DNA of 64,000 nucleotides from Vibrio profundi (GCF_005281835.1 NZ_RZIS01000005.1:301280-365279), one strand, 5' to 3'; shown: positions 44,793-53,265, numbered from the stretch's first letter. Translations and numbers: made by a program. Notes: a model not told the origin generated them from the sequence alone.

Positions 44793-46484
44793 ATGAGTTG
44801 TACTAAATTTAAATTAACCACAGTTGCTGCTTTAGTTTTGGCGGCAACTCAAGCACATGCAGCCCTTTATAAAGTTGTAGAGGTTACACCTCCCTCAACA
44901 ATAGACGCACAGATAATATCGGAAGTGTACGGGGTTGCCATTCAACCTTCAGATGCTAGTACACTAGGAAATCTTGGGTGTTTTGATGCTAGCGCGACCA
45001 GTTCAGAATGTGAAGGATACAAATTAGCAGGTGAAACTCGAAACTCAGTTGAGGCTGTTAGTTATCGTGAAGAAGTTCCTTTTGCTATGGACGCAGCGTT
45101 CCAATACATCCAAGAATATAAAGACTTTGAAAGATACTGTGACTTAGAACTTAAGTATTCAACATGCGATAGCTGGGTATCAAAGCGCTGGGGCACATGG
45201 TCCCAAGAAATGAATAACTTAGCTCATGTTAATGCTCAGGCGTTTGTTGAGGGAGCAGTTACTAGTATCAGTGATTATAATTCGGTGATTAATGCACTTG
45301 ACGATCTTGCGAATCCTGTTGGAGCCGCTTCTGATGGTAATAGTATTCGTCATGCTGCTTTTTCGGATGTTCCACCAACTTCAACAAGTGAATCACGAGC
45401 GTGGGGCGTTGTAAAAGTTGACGTTAAAGGCGACGGCAACATCATAACGCATAACGTTGGTAGTATTTCTACATCTAACCCTAATGGAAATGGAAGTTAT
45501 TTTAATAGTAAAGCTGCTATTTGGAATGACACTAACACCGTATCCTTGGATTGGGTTAGTAGTTCTCCTAGCTCTGGAGACTATAGAGCCCAAGGTAGTA
45601 TGCGATCTATAGTTGTGAATAACGGCCGGTTCTATGGTGTAGGCTATACCACTGAAGATGGTAACGGAGACTTGCAAGACATGAATGCAAGCATCTTCGT
45701 TAGTACAGGTATCGATTTAGCGCTTGATGCAACAACCAGTGATTGGAGCCCTCGTGTTATATCTGGTGCAAATGTTGACTCACGTGATGATTGGAAATAT
45801 ACGAATTCTGTTGCCACTGACATTAACAATAACTTGTTGGTTATTGGGCACGTCAAACGTCGAGGGGATGTTGCAGAAAATGGCGGAACTGGTTTTAAGG
45901 CATTTGCAGTTACTGATATAGATTCTCCAACGGCATCATTTCTTTCTGGCAGCTTATTTTTTTCAGGAGCCGGAAGTGAAGCAAAAGCAGTTAATAACTA
46001 TAATGAAATAGTGGGGAAAGTTGATATTGAATCGGGAGATAAGGTAAGAAAGACTCGAGCCTTTATTTATCCTTATAACACCAATAACTATACCAGTCCA
46101 AGGAGTGATTCTGTTTTTTCTAATACAGCATGGCTATTGGATGATCTGACCAATGGCGGTATAGAATCTTCGTCCAACAATAAATTTCGAATCATCGATG
46201 CTTCTGACATCAATGATGCAGGGATCATTTCAGGCACTGCTGTGAAATGTGTTGTTAATGGGCAAGACAGTGAATACGACACTACATCTCACAATTCCCA
46301 ATGTGCTTTTAATAATGGTGGAGAGGAGAAAGTCGTTGCTGTTAAGTTAGTTCCTATCGCAGATGCAACGAGTACTGATATTGTAGCTCGAGGTTCAGAT
46401 ACAGCGAAAGTCGAAAGGCAAGGCGCCGGTTTAGGTCTAATCGCTTTGACCATCCTTGGATTCTTAGGGTTCCGTAGAAAATAG
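44793..46484 (+). CDS. DUF3466 surface protein with GlyGly-CTERM-like tail
   Basis: 563 aa. Signal peptide (VAALVLAATQAHAALY). The body is a beta-rich DUF3466 domain with HAF-like motifs (AWGVVKVDVKGDGNIITHNV, ATDINNNLLVIGHVKRRG, AKAVNNYNEIVGKV, ASDINDAGIISGTAVKC). The C-terminus (RQGAGLGLIALTILGFLGFR followed by RK) is a glycine-start hydrophobic helix with basic end, like GlyGly-CTERM signals cut by rhombosortase in vibrios, which would place it on the outer surface or secrete it. It starts seven bases after the uup stop. Function unknown. Confidence 0.8.
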   Translation: MSCTKFKLTTVAALVLAATQAHAALYKVVEVTPPSTIDAQIISEVYGVAIQPSDASTLGNLGCFDASATSSECEGYKLAGETRNSVEAVSYREEVPFAMDAAFQYIQEYKDFERYCDLELKYSTCDSWVSKRWGTWSQEMNNLAHVNAQAFVEGAVTSISDYNSVINALDDLANPVGAASDGNSIRHAAFSDVPPTSTSESRAWGVVKVDVKGDGNIITHNVGSISTSNPNGNGSYFNSKAAIWNDTNTVSLDWVSSSPSSGDYRAQGSMRSIVVNNGRFYGVGYTTEDGNGDLQDMNASIFVSTGIDLALDATTSDWSPRVISGANVDSRDDWKYTNSVATDINNNLLVIGHVKRRGDVAENGGTGFKAFAVTDIDSPTASFLSGSLFFSGAGSEAKAVNNYNEIVGKVDIESGDKVRKTRAFIYPYNTNNYTSPRSDSVFSNTAWLLDDLTNGGIESSSNNKFRIIDASDINDAGIISGTAVKCVVNGQDSEYDTTSHNSQCAFNNGGEEKVVAVKLVPIADATSTDIVARGSDTAKVERQGAGLGLIALTILGFLGFRRK

Positions 46485-46502
46485 TAAAAATTTCTAATCT
46501 AG

Positions 46503-46539
46503 AGCACAGGTTCACAGTTTTGAATCTGTGCTTTTTTTT
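46503..46539 (+). terminator. Terminator after the DUF3466 gene
   Basis: AGCACAGGTTCA-CAGTTT-TGAATCTGTGCT (one G.T pair) followed by TTTTTTTT. Confidence 0.9.
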
Positions 46540-46649
46540 GTCTTGAGAAAATAGGGAATGTAGTCGATTCTTAATAGTGGAGTAACACAAGCTCCATATA
46601 GGTTTAATAGTTGTACGTTAGTAAATAACACCCGTATGAGGACTGAACT

Positions 46650-46823
46650 ATGAAGAGACAAAAGCGTGATCGCCTAGAACGAGCACAATCCCAAGGATAT
46701 AAGGCAGGTTTGAATGGAAGATCCCAAGAAACATGCCCCTATAATCAAATGGATTCTCGGTCATATTGGCTAGGTGGTTGGCGTGATGCCAGAGATGATA
46801 AACAAGCTGGTCTCTATAAATAA
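46650..46823 (+). CDS. rmf: Ribosome modulation factor
   Basis: 57 aa. RMF dimerises 70S ribosomes into inactive 100S particles in stationary phase. MKRQKRDRLERAQSQGYKAG and CPYNQMDSRSYWLGGWRDA match E. coli RMF almost residue for residue. The ATG follows GAGGA by seven bases. rmf next to fabA is conserved with E. coli and other vibrios. Confidence 0.95.
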   Translation: MKRQKRDRLERAQSQGYKAGLNGRSQETCPYNQMDSRSYWLGGWRDARDDKQAGLYK

Positions 46824-46849
46824 TCCCACATACTTGTCATAAGGAATTC

Positions 46850-46879
46850 GAAAAAGGCTCAATAATATGAGCCTTTTTT
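46850..46879 (+). terminator. Terminator after rmf
   Basis: AAAAAGGCTCA-ATAATA-TGAGCCTTTTTT, with runs on both sides. Confidence 0.9.
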
Positions 46880-46928
46880 ATGTCTAGACAATATAAAGCA
46901 CTATAACTAACTTGCTTGGGAGAAAATA

Positions 46929-46949
46929 AAGCAGCCTGACAGGCTGCTT
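46929..46949 (-). terminator. Terminator of fabA
   Basis: On the minus strand AAGCAGCC-TGTCA-GGCTGCTT is followed by TATTTT, 14 bases after the fabA stop. Confidence 0.75.
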
Positions 46950-46963
46950 CGAATACGTACTTT

Positions 46964-47479
46964 TTAGAAAGAAGAAGTATCTTGGAAAAGACCAACTTTT
47001 AAGTCTTTCGCTACGTAGATTTCTTTTCCATCAACTAAAACACGACCATCTGCAAGGCCCATAACTAGGCGACGATTCACTACACGTTTCATATGAATTT
47101 CATACGTTACTTTCTTTGCAGTCGGAAGGATCTGACCTGTAAATTTCACTTCCCCAACACCGAGTGCGCGGCCTTTGCCTTCGCCACCAACCCAACCAAG
47201 GTAGAAGCCAACAAGTTGCCACATAGCGTCTAAGCCTAGGCAACCTGGCATTACAGGGTCACCAGGGAAGTGGCAATCGAAGAACCACAAGTCAGGAGTA
47301 ATATCTAGCTCAGCAAGAATCAAACCTTTACCGAAATCACCTTCGGTTTCAGACATTTTAGTGATGCGATCCATCATCAGCATGTTTGGTGCTGGTAGTT
47401 GAGGGCCTTGTGGCCATAATTCGCCTTGGCTTGACGCTAGAAGCTCTTCGCGAGTGTAAGAATCACGTTTGTTTTGCAT
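46964..47479 (-). CDS. fabA: 3-hydroxydecanoyl-ACP dehydratase/isomerase FabA
   Basis: 171 aa. FabA dehydrates 3-hydroxydecanoyl-ACP and isomerises the product to cis-3-decenoyl-ACP, the branch point for unsaturated fatty acids. The active-site histidine is in [20 protein letters not shown] with the catalytic aspartate shortly after (LGLDAMWQ). ATG at 47479; a TTG two codons upstream is less likely. FabR and FadR operators lie just upstream, inside the gap to lonH. Confidence 0.96.
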   Translation of the reverse strand: MQNKRDSYTREELLASSQGELWPQGPQLPAPNMLMMDRITKMSETEGDFGKGLILAELDITPDLWFFDCHFPGDPVMPGCLGLDAMWQLVGFYLGWVGGEGKGRALGVGEVKFTGQILPTAKKVTYEIHMKRVVNRRLVMGLADGRVLVDGKEIYVAKDLKVGLFQDTSSF

Positions 47480-47513
47480 TATCAATTACTCCAATTTTTG
47501 ATAGGTGCATCTT

Positions 47514-47531
47514 AGTGAACAGGTGTACGCT
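47514..47531. promoter_or_regulatory. FabR operator of fabA
   Basis: AGTGAACAGGTGTACGCT is an inverted repeat that matches the E. coli fabA FabR site (half AGCGTACA). FabR represses fabA and fabB in response to the saturated/unsaturated acyl ratio. Confidence 0.65.
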
Positions 47532-47532
47532 A

Positions 47533-47549
47533 AACAAGTCCGATCAGTA
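47533..47549. promoter_or_regulatory. FadR operator of fabA
   Basis: On the minus strand TACTGATCGGACTTGTT matches the FadR activation site of E. coli fabA; in both species it directly precedes the FabR site on the coding strand. FadR bound here activates fabA and releases on long-chain acyl-CoA. Confidence 0.65.
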
Positions 47550-49196
47550 CTAGACAAACCAGTTTTTGATGCGCTCCACAAATCCAGGGGGATGTTCATG
47601 TCTTTCAAAGTTTTCAATACGTTCCGCAATTTTGCTTAGAACGTTTTCTTCATTTTCGTCTCTAAATGGTTTGTTCATTATAAGTGGGATAGCTTCGTCC
47701 ACATTAGAGACAGACCAGATATGAAATTGTTTATTTTTGATACTTTCAACAACAGATTTTTTAAGGGCTAAGTGTTTCAAGTTTGATTTTGGCAGAATCA
47801 CGCCTTGCTGACCTGTTAAGCCTTTGTGTTCACACACATCATAGAAACCTTCAATTTTCTCATTTAGGCCGCCAACAGCTTGCACGCGGCCAAATTGATC
47901 TACGGCACCGGTAACCGCAATTTGCTGGTTAATCGGATATTCAGAGAGCGCGCTGACTAAAGAACATAGTTCGGCGAGTGATGCGCTATCGCCGTCAACT
48001 TCGCAATAAGATTGTTCGAAAACGACAGATGCAGAGTATGGTAACGGATCTTCTAAATTAAGTGAGCTGCTAACAAAAGCTTGCATGATCATCATGCCTT
48101 TTGCATGAAGGTTACCGCCAAGTTCTGCTTTTCTCTCTACATCTGATATGTCACCGTCGCCAAAATGGATCACACAAGAGATACGAGCAGGTTCACCATA
48201 GGATACAGGGTGACCGGGAACATCGATAACAGTTAGGCCATTAACTTGGCCAACTTGTTCGCCATCTGTCTCGATGATTACTTGTCCGTCTAATATGTCT
48301 TCTAGAGCACGCTCTGGTAAATAAGCTTCCCTTGAAGATTTATGCTCTATGGCGCTGTCGATATGCTCAGGAGCTATTGGATTAGAATCGGATTCAATGG
48401 CGGCTTCTGAAAGGAGCGCGTTATGCCACACTAAACAAAGAGGTACGTAATGCTGATCTTCTGTTTCTCTAGCACCTGCCGCTAAAATAGATTCAACCGA
48501 TCTTGGGCTAAGTTGCGGTAGGTTAAATCGACGAATAAGCCACTTTATGTAACCTAAATACTCAGAAATCGATTTTTCCGATAATTTTAAATCAAGCTCA
48601 AGTTCACTGAATAGGCAGAAGCCGCTTTGAATATCTGTATCCAAGTAGTCAAGGTCTGCGAATTGTCCACGATCACCTACAACCACTAACTTTACGTTAT
48701 AGGTTGAGGTCGATTGGTATTTTGGAAGCTTATTGTTATTAGTATTGAAGTCGTCTACTGCTTCACCGAGCAATGCAGATTTTAACAATAACCAGCAACC
48801 AGGGTTAGCAAGTATCAGGTTTGCTGATATAACTAGATAGCCGCCGTCAGCAGAAGAAAGTAAACCTTCTTTGCTAACTAATTTTTCTCCGTTCTTGACT
48901 TGAACTTGGTCAAATAGATTTTCAACTCTAAGCGATTCAGTTTTTATAACAGGCTTAGCACTATCTACTACCGCCTGAATAGACTCGACAACAAGCTGCC
49001 TGTATATAGGGTTGTCAGGGGAGTTTACCAATAAAACTCGCGACAAGCTTTTAAGTTGTTCGAAGCGCTGTAAACTTGATTTGAAGCGCGCTTGCATGTC
49101 AATAAAAGAGCGTGGTTGTAAGGAATGATATTGGTCTAACTGAGTATCAAACTGAGAATACTGAGGGGTGACTGAACGCCAATCTACTTGAGTCAT
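47550..49196 (-). CDS. Lon-related protease LonH (YcbZ)
   Basis: 548 aa. The C-terminal third is a Lon-type S16 protease domain with serine-lysine dyad (serine in VDGDSASLAEL, lysine in GLNEKIEGF). The N-terminal part resembles an AAA ATPase, but where Walker A should be (LLVNSPDNPIYRQL) the GKS motif is gone, so ATP hydrolysis is doubtful; this is a feature of the YcbZ family. Upstream of fabA in E. coli too. The stop abuts the FadR site. Confidence 0.85.
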   Translation of the reverse strand: MTQVDWRSVTPQYSQFDTQLDQYHSLQPRSFIDMQARFKSSLQRFEQLKSLSRVLLVNSPDNPIYRQLVVESIQAVVDSAKPVIKTESLRVENLFDQVQVKNGEKLVSKEGLLSSADGGYLVISANLILANPGCWLLLKSALLGEAVDDFNTNNNKLPKYQSTSTYNVKLVVVGDRGQFADLDYLDTDIQSGFCLFSELELDLKLSEKSISEYLGYIKWLIRRFNLPQLSPRSVESILAAGARETEDQHYVPLCLVWHNALLSEAAIESDSNPIAPEHIDSAIEHKSSREAYLPERALEDILDGQVIIETDGEQVGQVNGLTVIDVPGHPVSYGEPARISCVIHFGDGDISDVERKAELGGNLHAKGMMIMQAFVSSSLNLEDPLPYSASVVFEQSYCEVDGDSASLAELCSLVSALSEYPINQQIAVTGAVDQFGRVQAVGGLNEKIEGFYDVCEHKGLTGQQGVILPKSNLKHLALKKSVVESIKNKQFHIWSVSNVDEAIPLIMNKPFRDENEENVLSKIAERIENFERHEHPPGFVERIKNWFV

Positions 49197-49348
49197 CGAG
49201 AGTTCTGTTAATAGGAAAGTGCGTAGAGTATATAGAAAAACGTGTTTGCGTTATAGAAAATATGCGTTTGCTTTTGCTATATTTTTGAAGATGACTTGAT
49301 CTAGGTCGATTTGTTACACACAAGAATTGTACGTTTAGAATATTTTGG

Positions 49349-49361
49349 GTTACGCTGTCAC
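49349..49361. promoter_or_regulatory. matS-like site just upstream of matP
   Basis: GTTACGCTGTCAC (12 of 13 to matS), 28 bases before the matP start codon. It could allow MatP to control its own gene. Confidence 0.4.
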
Positions 49362-49389
49362 TATGGTTTAGTAATTTTTGGGGAAATCA

Positions 49390-49839
49390 ATGAAATATCA
49401 GCAATTGGAAAACTTGGAATGTGGTTGGAAATGGCAATATCTGATGAAAAAGTGGAAAGATGGAGAAAGCATTACACGCCACATAGATTCCAGTGAAGTT
49501 GACGTTGCTGTGAACACTTTGAAGAGTTTAGAACACGAGCCAACTCAGGTCTTAGAGTGGATCGAGGATCACATGGCGTTGGAATTGGAAAATAAACTTA
49601 AGCAGGCGATACGCGCTAAAAGGAAAAGGCATTTTAATGCCGAACAGGTCCATACTAAGAAGAAATCTATCGACTTAGATTACCGGGTCTGGGAAAAACT
49701 GTCTCAACGCGCCAATGAACTTGGCTGTACCTTGTCTGATGCGATTGAGTATCTAGTAACGGAAGCGTCTCGTACTGAGAAAGCAGATAAAAAAGTAACC
49801 AGCATTAAAGAAGACTTAAGTAAGCTATTATCTGATTAA
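49390..49839 (+). CDS. matP: Macrodomain Ter protein MatP
   Basis: 149 aa (E. coli 150). MatP binds matS sites and condenses the terminus region. N-terminal MKYQQLENLECGWKWQYL, followed by the four-helix region, then a ribbon-helix-helix domain (KKKSIDLDYRVWEKLSQRAN) and a short C-terminal coiled coil. ATG at 49390 follows GGGGA; the frame is open a few codons up. Followed after nine bases by the DUF3634 gene. Confidence 0.95.
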   Translation: MKYQQLENLECGWKWQYLMKKWKDGESITRHIDSSEVDVAVNTLKSLEHEPTQVLEWIEDHMALELENKLKQAIRAKRKRHFNAEQVHTKKKSIDLDYRVWEKLSQRANELGCTLSDAIEYLVTEASRTEKADKKVTSIKEDLSKLLSD

Positions 49840-49848
49840 GGAGGCATT

Positions 49849-50157
49849 ATGATTTATGTCATAGTGGCTGCGGCCATCATTATATTTTGGTTAGTTCTTG
49901 TAGATAGACCAGTCTTGAAAGTTGAATTCGAGATGGGAAACATCATCTCTATTAAAGGACACTTGCCACCTTCCTTTAAGCATAATCTCGTCGAAATTGG
50001 TGAAATAGTACCGTTCGAAGGCACGCTTAAGGTTTATAGTAAGCGCACTGGCTACAAACTGGTGTTTTCAAAAGAAGTGCCTAAAAACATTCAACAGCGT
50101 ATTCGAAACGTATTTCCTCACCAAGGGTTGAAGTCGAAAGGGAACAAAAAAGCATAG
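49849..50157 (+). CDS. DUF3634 family membrane-anchored protein
   Basis: 102 aa. One N-terminal membrane helix (MIYVIVAAAIIIFWLVLVDR), then a soluble segment with PVLKVEFEMGNIISIKGHLP and YSKRTGYKLVFSKEVP, as in DUF3634 proteins of vibrios. Function unknown. A strong AAGGAGG ribosome-binding site and nine-base spacing put it in an operon with matP. Confidence 0.85.
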   Translation: MIYVIVAAAIIIFWLVLVDRPVLKVEFEMGNIISIKGHLPPSFKHNLVEIGEIVPFEGTLKVYSKRTGYKLVFSKEVPKNIQQRIRNVFPHQGLKSKGNKKA

Positions 50158-50288
50158 GTGCATAGATTGGTCGCTGTTTATCATATCATTTGCACCTTTT
50201 TATCGACCCTATCTAAAATGCGTCATTAGTTCGCGCCAGCCCCTACATTTAAATGTGACTCTAGAGCTTTCATATCTTGGAGCTCAAT

Positions 50289-50612
50289 ATGTTACATAAG
50301 ATTCTATTATTCTCGGTATCACTTCTTGTGGTGCCAAGTGCGTTGTCTGATGACGCACTCGTGAATCCTGTTGCTTTCCAAATCAAAAAGAAGGTCACTA
50401 AGCATTTAGATAAAAAAGCACCTGATCTAGACGGTTTCTGTGACCTGATGATTGAAATGCGCCACTCTAAATCTCACGCAAGAGTCCATAAAGTAACAAC
50501 TTCAGGTGATAGTAAGATATGCAAGATCAGCAAAAAAGTAGTTATCAAAGGTGATAAATATCGCTTTTCCACTATAGAAAAATATATCCGTATTCACATC
50601 AGTCACAATTAA
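50289..50612 (+). CDS. Periplasmic protein resembling a stand-alone TolA C-terminal domain
   Basis: 107 aa. Signal peptide (LLFSVSLLVVPSALSDDA). The mature 85 residues follow the TolA domain III pattern: an FQIKKKV helix, then CDLMIEM, a GDSKICK segment, and a final YIRIHI strand. Its two cysteines are placed like the disulfide of E. coli TolA domain III. TolA domain III is the co-receptor for pIII of CTXphi and Ff phages. It lacks the TolA helix and membrane anchor. A role as decoy or envelope protein is inference. Confidence 0.55.
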   Translation: MLHKILLFSVSLLVVPSALSDDALVNPVAFQIKKKVTKHLDKKAPDLDGFCDLMIEMRHSKSHARVHKVTTSGDSKICKISKKVVIKGDKYRFSTIEKYIRIHISHN

Positions 50613-50754
50613 TAAAACCTGATGCCCTATAACTAAATATCTTTTAGCTACATCACAATAACAAAGTGAATTTATTGTCCTATTCTATTAATATCCTGAA
50701 TGGAAATCTCATAATTACATTATAAATTTAAGAGCACTATTGGAAGGTGACAGG

Positions 50755-51972
50755 TTGTTGTTAACGAATAAACACTACACGCCAGAAGCAGTCGAAATCG
50801 CTCGGAAAATAGCGAATAACGTAGAAGAGCGCCATGCTAAATGGCTTATTAGTATGAAGTTTCTTGTAGATCAAAGCGAAGTCGACACGTTGTTGAGCCT
50901 AGAAGGCCGATACTGTGAAGATGTCATTTTCAATGAAGAAGATCGGATTACTAACAATCAACGAATTTTATTAGGTTGTGAGCAAGAACGTGTCAAAGCT
51001 CATAAGCAAAAGCTAGAAGATAAACAAAAAACACTTAAAACCGTTGTGGACGCAGTAGCAATGGTCGCTGAAAAAATGATGTGTGATAAATTAGAGGAAA
51101 CCGATATTGGGACTCTGTTTGGAGGCATTCCTGACTTTGGGCACTTTGCTTCTATCGCTTATTCACCATCTTTAAACTTCTCTAAGTTAAGCACGTTAAC
51201 CACTTTAAGTCGTCAATTAAGCAGCAATATTCTTGATCTAGTATCTAACCCTAAGTTTAGTGAGCGATTTGGCAAAGCCCCCAAAGCAATTACAGACCCC
51301 AAAATAGCGATTGGTCAGATTGGAATAGAAAACTCAAGGTTTTTATTCCCAGTCTTAATGGCACGACCAACATTAAAATGGTCTGATGCCAATACAAAGC
51401 TTATAGCCCCAAAAATGTGGCAGCATTTAATTGTAACTTCAAACGTAACAAGAATGCGATTGAAGGAAACTAATGTTCGAGAGCCTGATGTTGGGATCTT
51501 GCTTGGCACCTTAAGAGTGATGCCATTGTTTCTCATCTGTAATCACTTCAGCCAAGTTTTTGAAGATGCGCTTGTATACACAATGACTAAATATCGTGAG
51601 GCTGACAAGCGTGAAGAATATTATGCGTGCTCGGAAGTCGCACCAAATTTAGTATTCCTACCAAATGTAATCAAGCGAGTTGAAAGACAGTTAGTGCGAA
51701 AACTAATAGAGCATATTGAATGGGATGTGAACTCATCATACATAAAACAAGCATTGCTAGAAGACATTGATGACATTTCAATTCTTGAGCGTAGTGAATA
51801 CGGTGCTGCGTTAGGCCAGGCTAGGGCGTACTCAATCTTCGATGGTCTTAAGCGGAGCAATGCTTTCTTGGATAAACATAAGCCATACTGGTTTGCAAAA
51901 GTTCAAATGTCGGGAGCTGCGTTATCTGAGGTTAGGGAGCAGATGCCAGGTAAGTTAACCCTATCAATGTAA
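50755..51972 (+). CDS. HDOD-like domain protein
   Basis: About 405 aa. The first ~140 residues are helical with a coiled segment (EQERVKAHKQKLEDKQKTLK). Residues ~190-330 follow the HDOD pattern (FPVLMARPTLKWSDANTKL, WQHLIVTSNVTRMRLKE, LLGTLRVMPLFLICNHF) but without the catalytic HD pair, so it may be a signalling protein like other HDOD proteins. The start is one of two adjacent TTG codons (50755 or 50758) after GGAAGGTG; the reading frame opens at 50740. I am not certain of the family. Confidence 0.6.
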   Translation: MLLTNKHYTPEAVEIARKIANNVEERHAKWLISMKFLVDQSEVDTLLSLEGRYCEDVIFNEEDRITNNQRILLGCEQERVKAHKQKLEDKQKTLKTVVDAVAMVAEKMMCDKLEETDIGTLFGGIPDFGHFASIAYSPSLNFSKLSTLTTLSRQLSSNILDLVSNPKFSERFGKAPKAITDPKIAIGQIGIENSRFLFPVLMARPTLKWSDANTKLIAPKMWQHLIVTSNVTRMRLKETNVREPDVGILLGTLRVMPLFLICNHFSQVFEDALVYTMTKYREADKREEYYACSEVAPNLVFLPNVIKRVERQLVRKLIEHIEWDVNSSYIKQALLEDIDDISILERSEYGAALGQARAYSIFDGLKRSNAFLDKHKPYWFAKVQMSGAALSEVREQMPGKLTLSM

Positions 51973-52006
51973 AATTGTTGCACTGTAACAAAATCTCCAT
52001 AGAACA

Positions 52007-52029
52007 AGCCCGCCTACATTCGTCGGGCT
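52007..52029. other. Hairpin between the HDOD-like and DUF2971 genes
   Basis: AGCCCGCC-TACATTC-GTCGGGCT has a 6-bp stem plus partial extension, placed between two convergent genes. No T-run follows, so it is at most a weak terminator. Confidence 0.4.
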
Positions 52030-52040
52030 ATGAGGTTCTA

Positions 52041-52616
52041 TCAATCGAGTTCCTTTATTTGAAAAGTGTACGTCTGTCGTTCACATATCGCTTTCTTTAC
52101 CGGAATACCTAATTCTGAGCACGCCATTACCACCTTTAGAGCTCTATCAGCAGGTGCTAACTCTGATAGGATAACAGCTGTTATACACTCGCGATTTAGA
52201 AGCAGTTTATTATTAATTAGTGCGTTATCAGCCACACCACAACGAAATTCCTGCTCGTAGGCAAGACTAATGTGTTTTGTATTGTATGAATCATTTAAGT
52301 AACTATTTGAACAATAGTTGATCTCAAAGAAGCTAAGATCTGTACACTTCGAAAATTGGCTAAAATCATACTCAATACACATGCCTCGATAATTGTCGGC
52401 GTATCGTGACCAAAGTAGTGGGTGCGAATACGACTTAGAAAAGCATGCTAGTTGTAAGCTTTGTTCGGAAGTTTTTTTATTGTCAGTATCGACTAGAAAC
52501 GAAGACTCGAACGGATCATTAAATGCTTTAGGGCAGTTGAACCACAATGCGCTTTCGGTTATGGCATGAACATTTCTATCATTTATTGACCTAAATTTGT
52601 AAAGTTTAGGAATCAT
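52041..52616 (-). CDS. DUF2971 family protein
   Basis: 191 aa. The start MIPKLYKFRSINDRNVHAI and the motif ALWFNCPKAFNDPFESSF are the DUF2971 signature; a CFSKSYSHPLLWSRYADNYR stretch follows. Biochemical function is unknown; members are often found in mobile or defence-rich regions. It is a single gene read toward the core genome side, with no obvious partner. Confidence 0.8.
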   Translation of the reverse strand: MIPKLYKFRSINDRNVHAITESALWFNCPKAFNDPFESSFLVDTDNKKTSEQSLQLACFSKSYSHPLLWSRYADNYRGMCIEYDFSQFSKCTDLSFFEINYCSNSYLNDSYNTKHISLAYEQEFRCGVADNALINNKLLLNRECITAVILSELAPADRALKVVMACSELGIPVKKAICERQTYTFQIKELD

Positions 52617-52825
52617 ATCAATTACTTAAGGTTCAAGATTTCCAAATACTACCATTCAAATGTTGTTTATGCATGTTAATGCATCTCGTTTTTGTAGGTT
52701 AATGTTACAGGCTCGTTTTAAATAGTTGAAAGCTATTAACTTGATGGCACTATGGCTAGTTTTTTTGCGATAACTTTATTTAATCAGCGTATTGAAGAGC
52801 GTAATAGGAGAGCGTAATAGGAGAG

Positions 52826-53180
52826 CAAACCGGTTATGTAAGCTTTCGATCGAAGTCTTTGACTGCTGAGCTACTAAAAGAAATGCTAGCCATGAGATGA
52901 GCGAGCCCAATAGTAATTACGTGAAAACTCTTGATACAGACTAAGTTCAATGTATGAAGCCAAATGTTGTCGCTTAAATTCCTAAGAACTAAATGAGCTT
53001 GCAGATGAGATATTCTCGGTAAGCGAGTGGTTCCTGTCAGGCGCAGACGTAAATCGCTATGAAAAATCAATGGGCTATATGAGACAGGTCAACACGCAAT
53101 GGAACATGCACGTAAAAGTTTTGGCGTAACGACGTTCAGAACCGTTGAATGAAGCTAAGAACCCACCAAATAAAGCTCTA
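52826..53180 (+). pseudogene. Decayed coding remnant
   Basis: The frame TGYVSFRSKSLTAELLKEML ends at 52900; after a frame change, fragments broken by in-frame stops continue (for example SSMYEAK). From 52986 to 53126 a clean stretch includes ELADEIFSVSEWFLSG and ADVNRYEKSMGYMRQVNTQW; after a TAA it continues in frame as RRSEPLNEAKNPPNK. The amino-acid composition looks coding, but no frame is intact. No product could be identified. Just before it (52798-52826) a 13-base unit, AGAGCGTAATAGG, is repeated twice in tandem. The rest of the 52617-53180 gap shows nothing. Confidence 0.4.
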
Positions 53181-53184
53181 GCCC

Positions 53185-53213
53185 GGTGCGTATTATGTGC
53201 AGTTATGTTTAAT
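53185..53213 (+). other. dif-like XerC/XerD recombination site
   Basis: XerC-arm GGTGCGTATTA, centre TGTGCAG and XerD-arm TTATGTTTAAT. Against Vibrio dif1 (AGTGCGCATTA, TGTATG, TTATGTTAAAT) the arms match 9 and 10 of 11 bases; the centre is seven bases instead of six. The GTATTATGTG stretch recalls attP sites of dif-integrated filamentous phages. It is likely an attachment-site junction of an element integrated at dif. Confidence 0.7.
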
Positions 53214-53265
53214 GGTGTATATATTTATAAGATCATGCAACCTCTTGTATTTAGAGGTTTTATTG

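Noticed and set aside
52834..53070. 78-codon minus-strand frame left of the dif-like site
   Set aside because: Composition is not protein-like and the opposite strand carries the better, though broken, coding signal.
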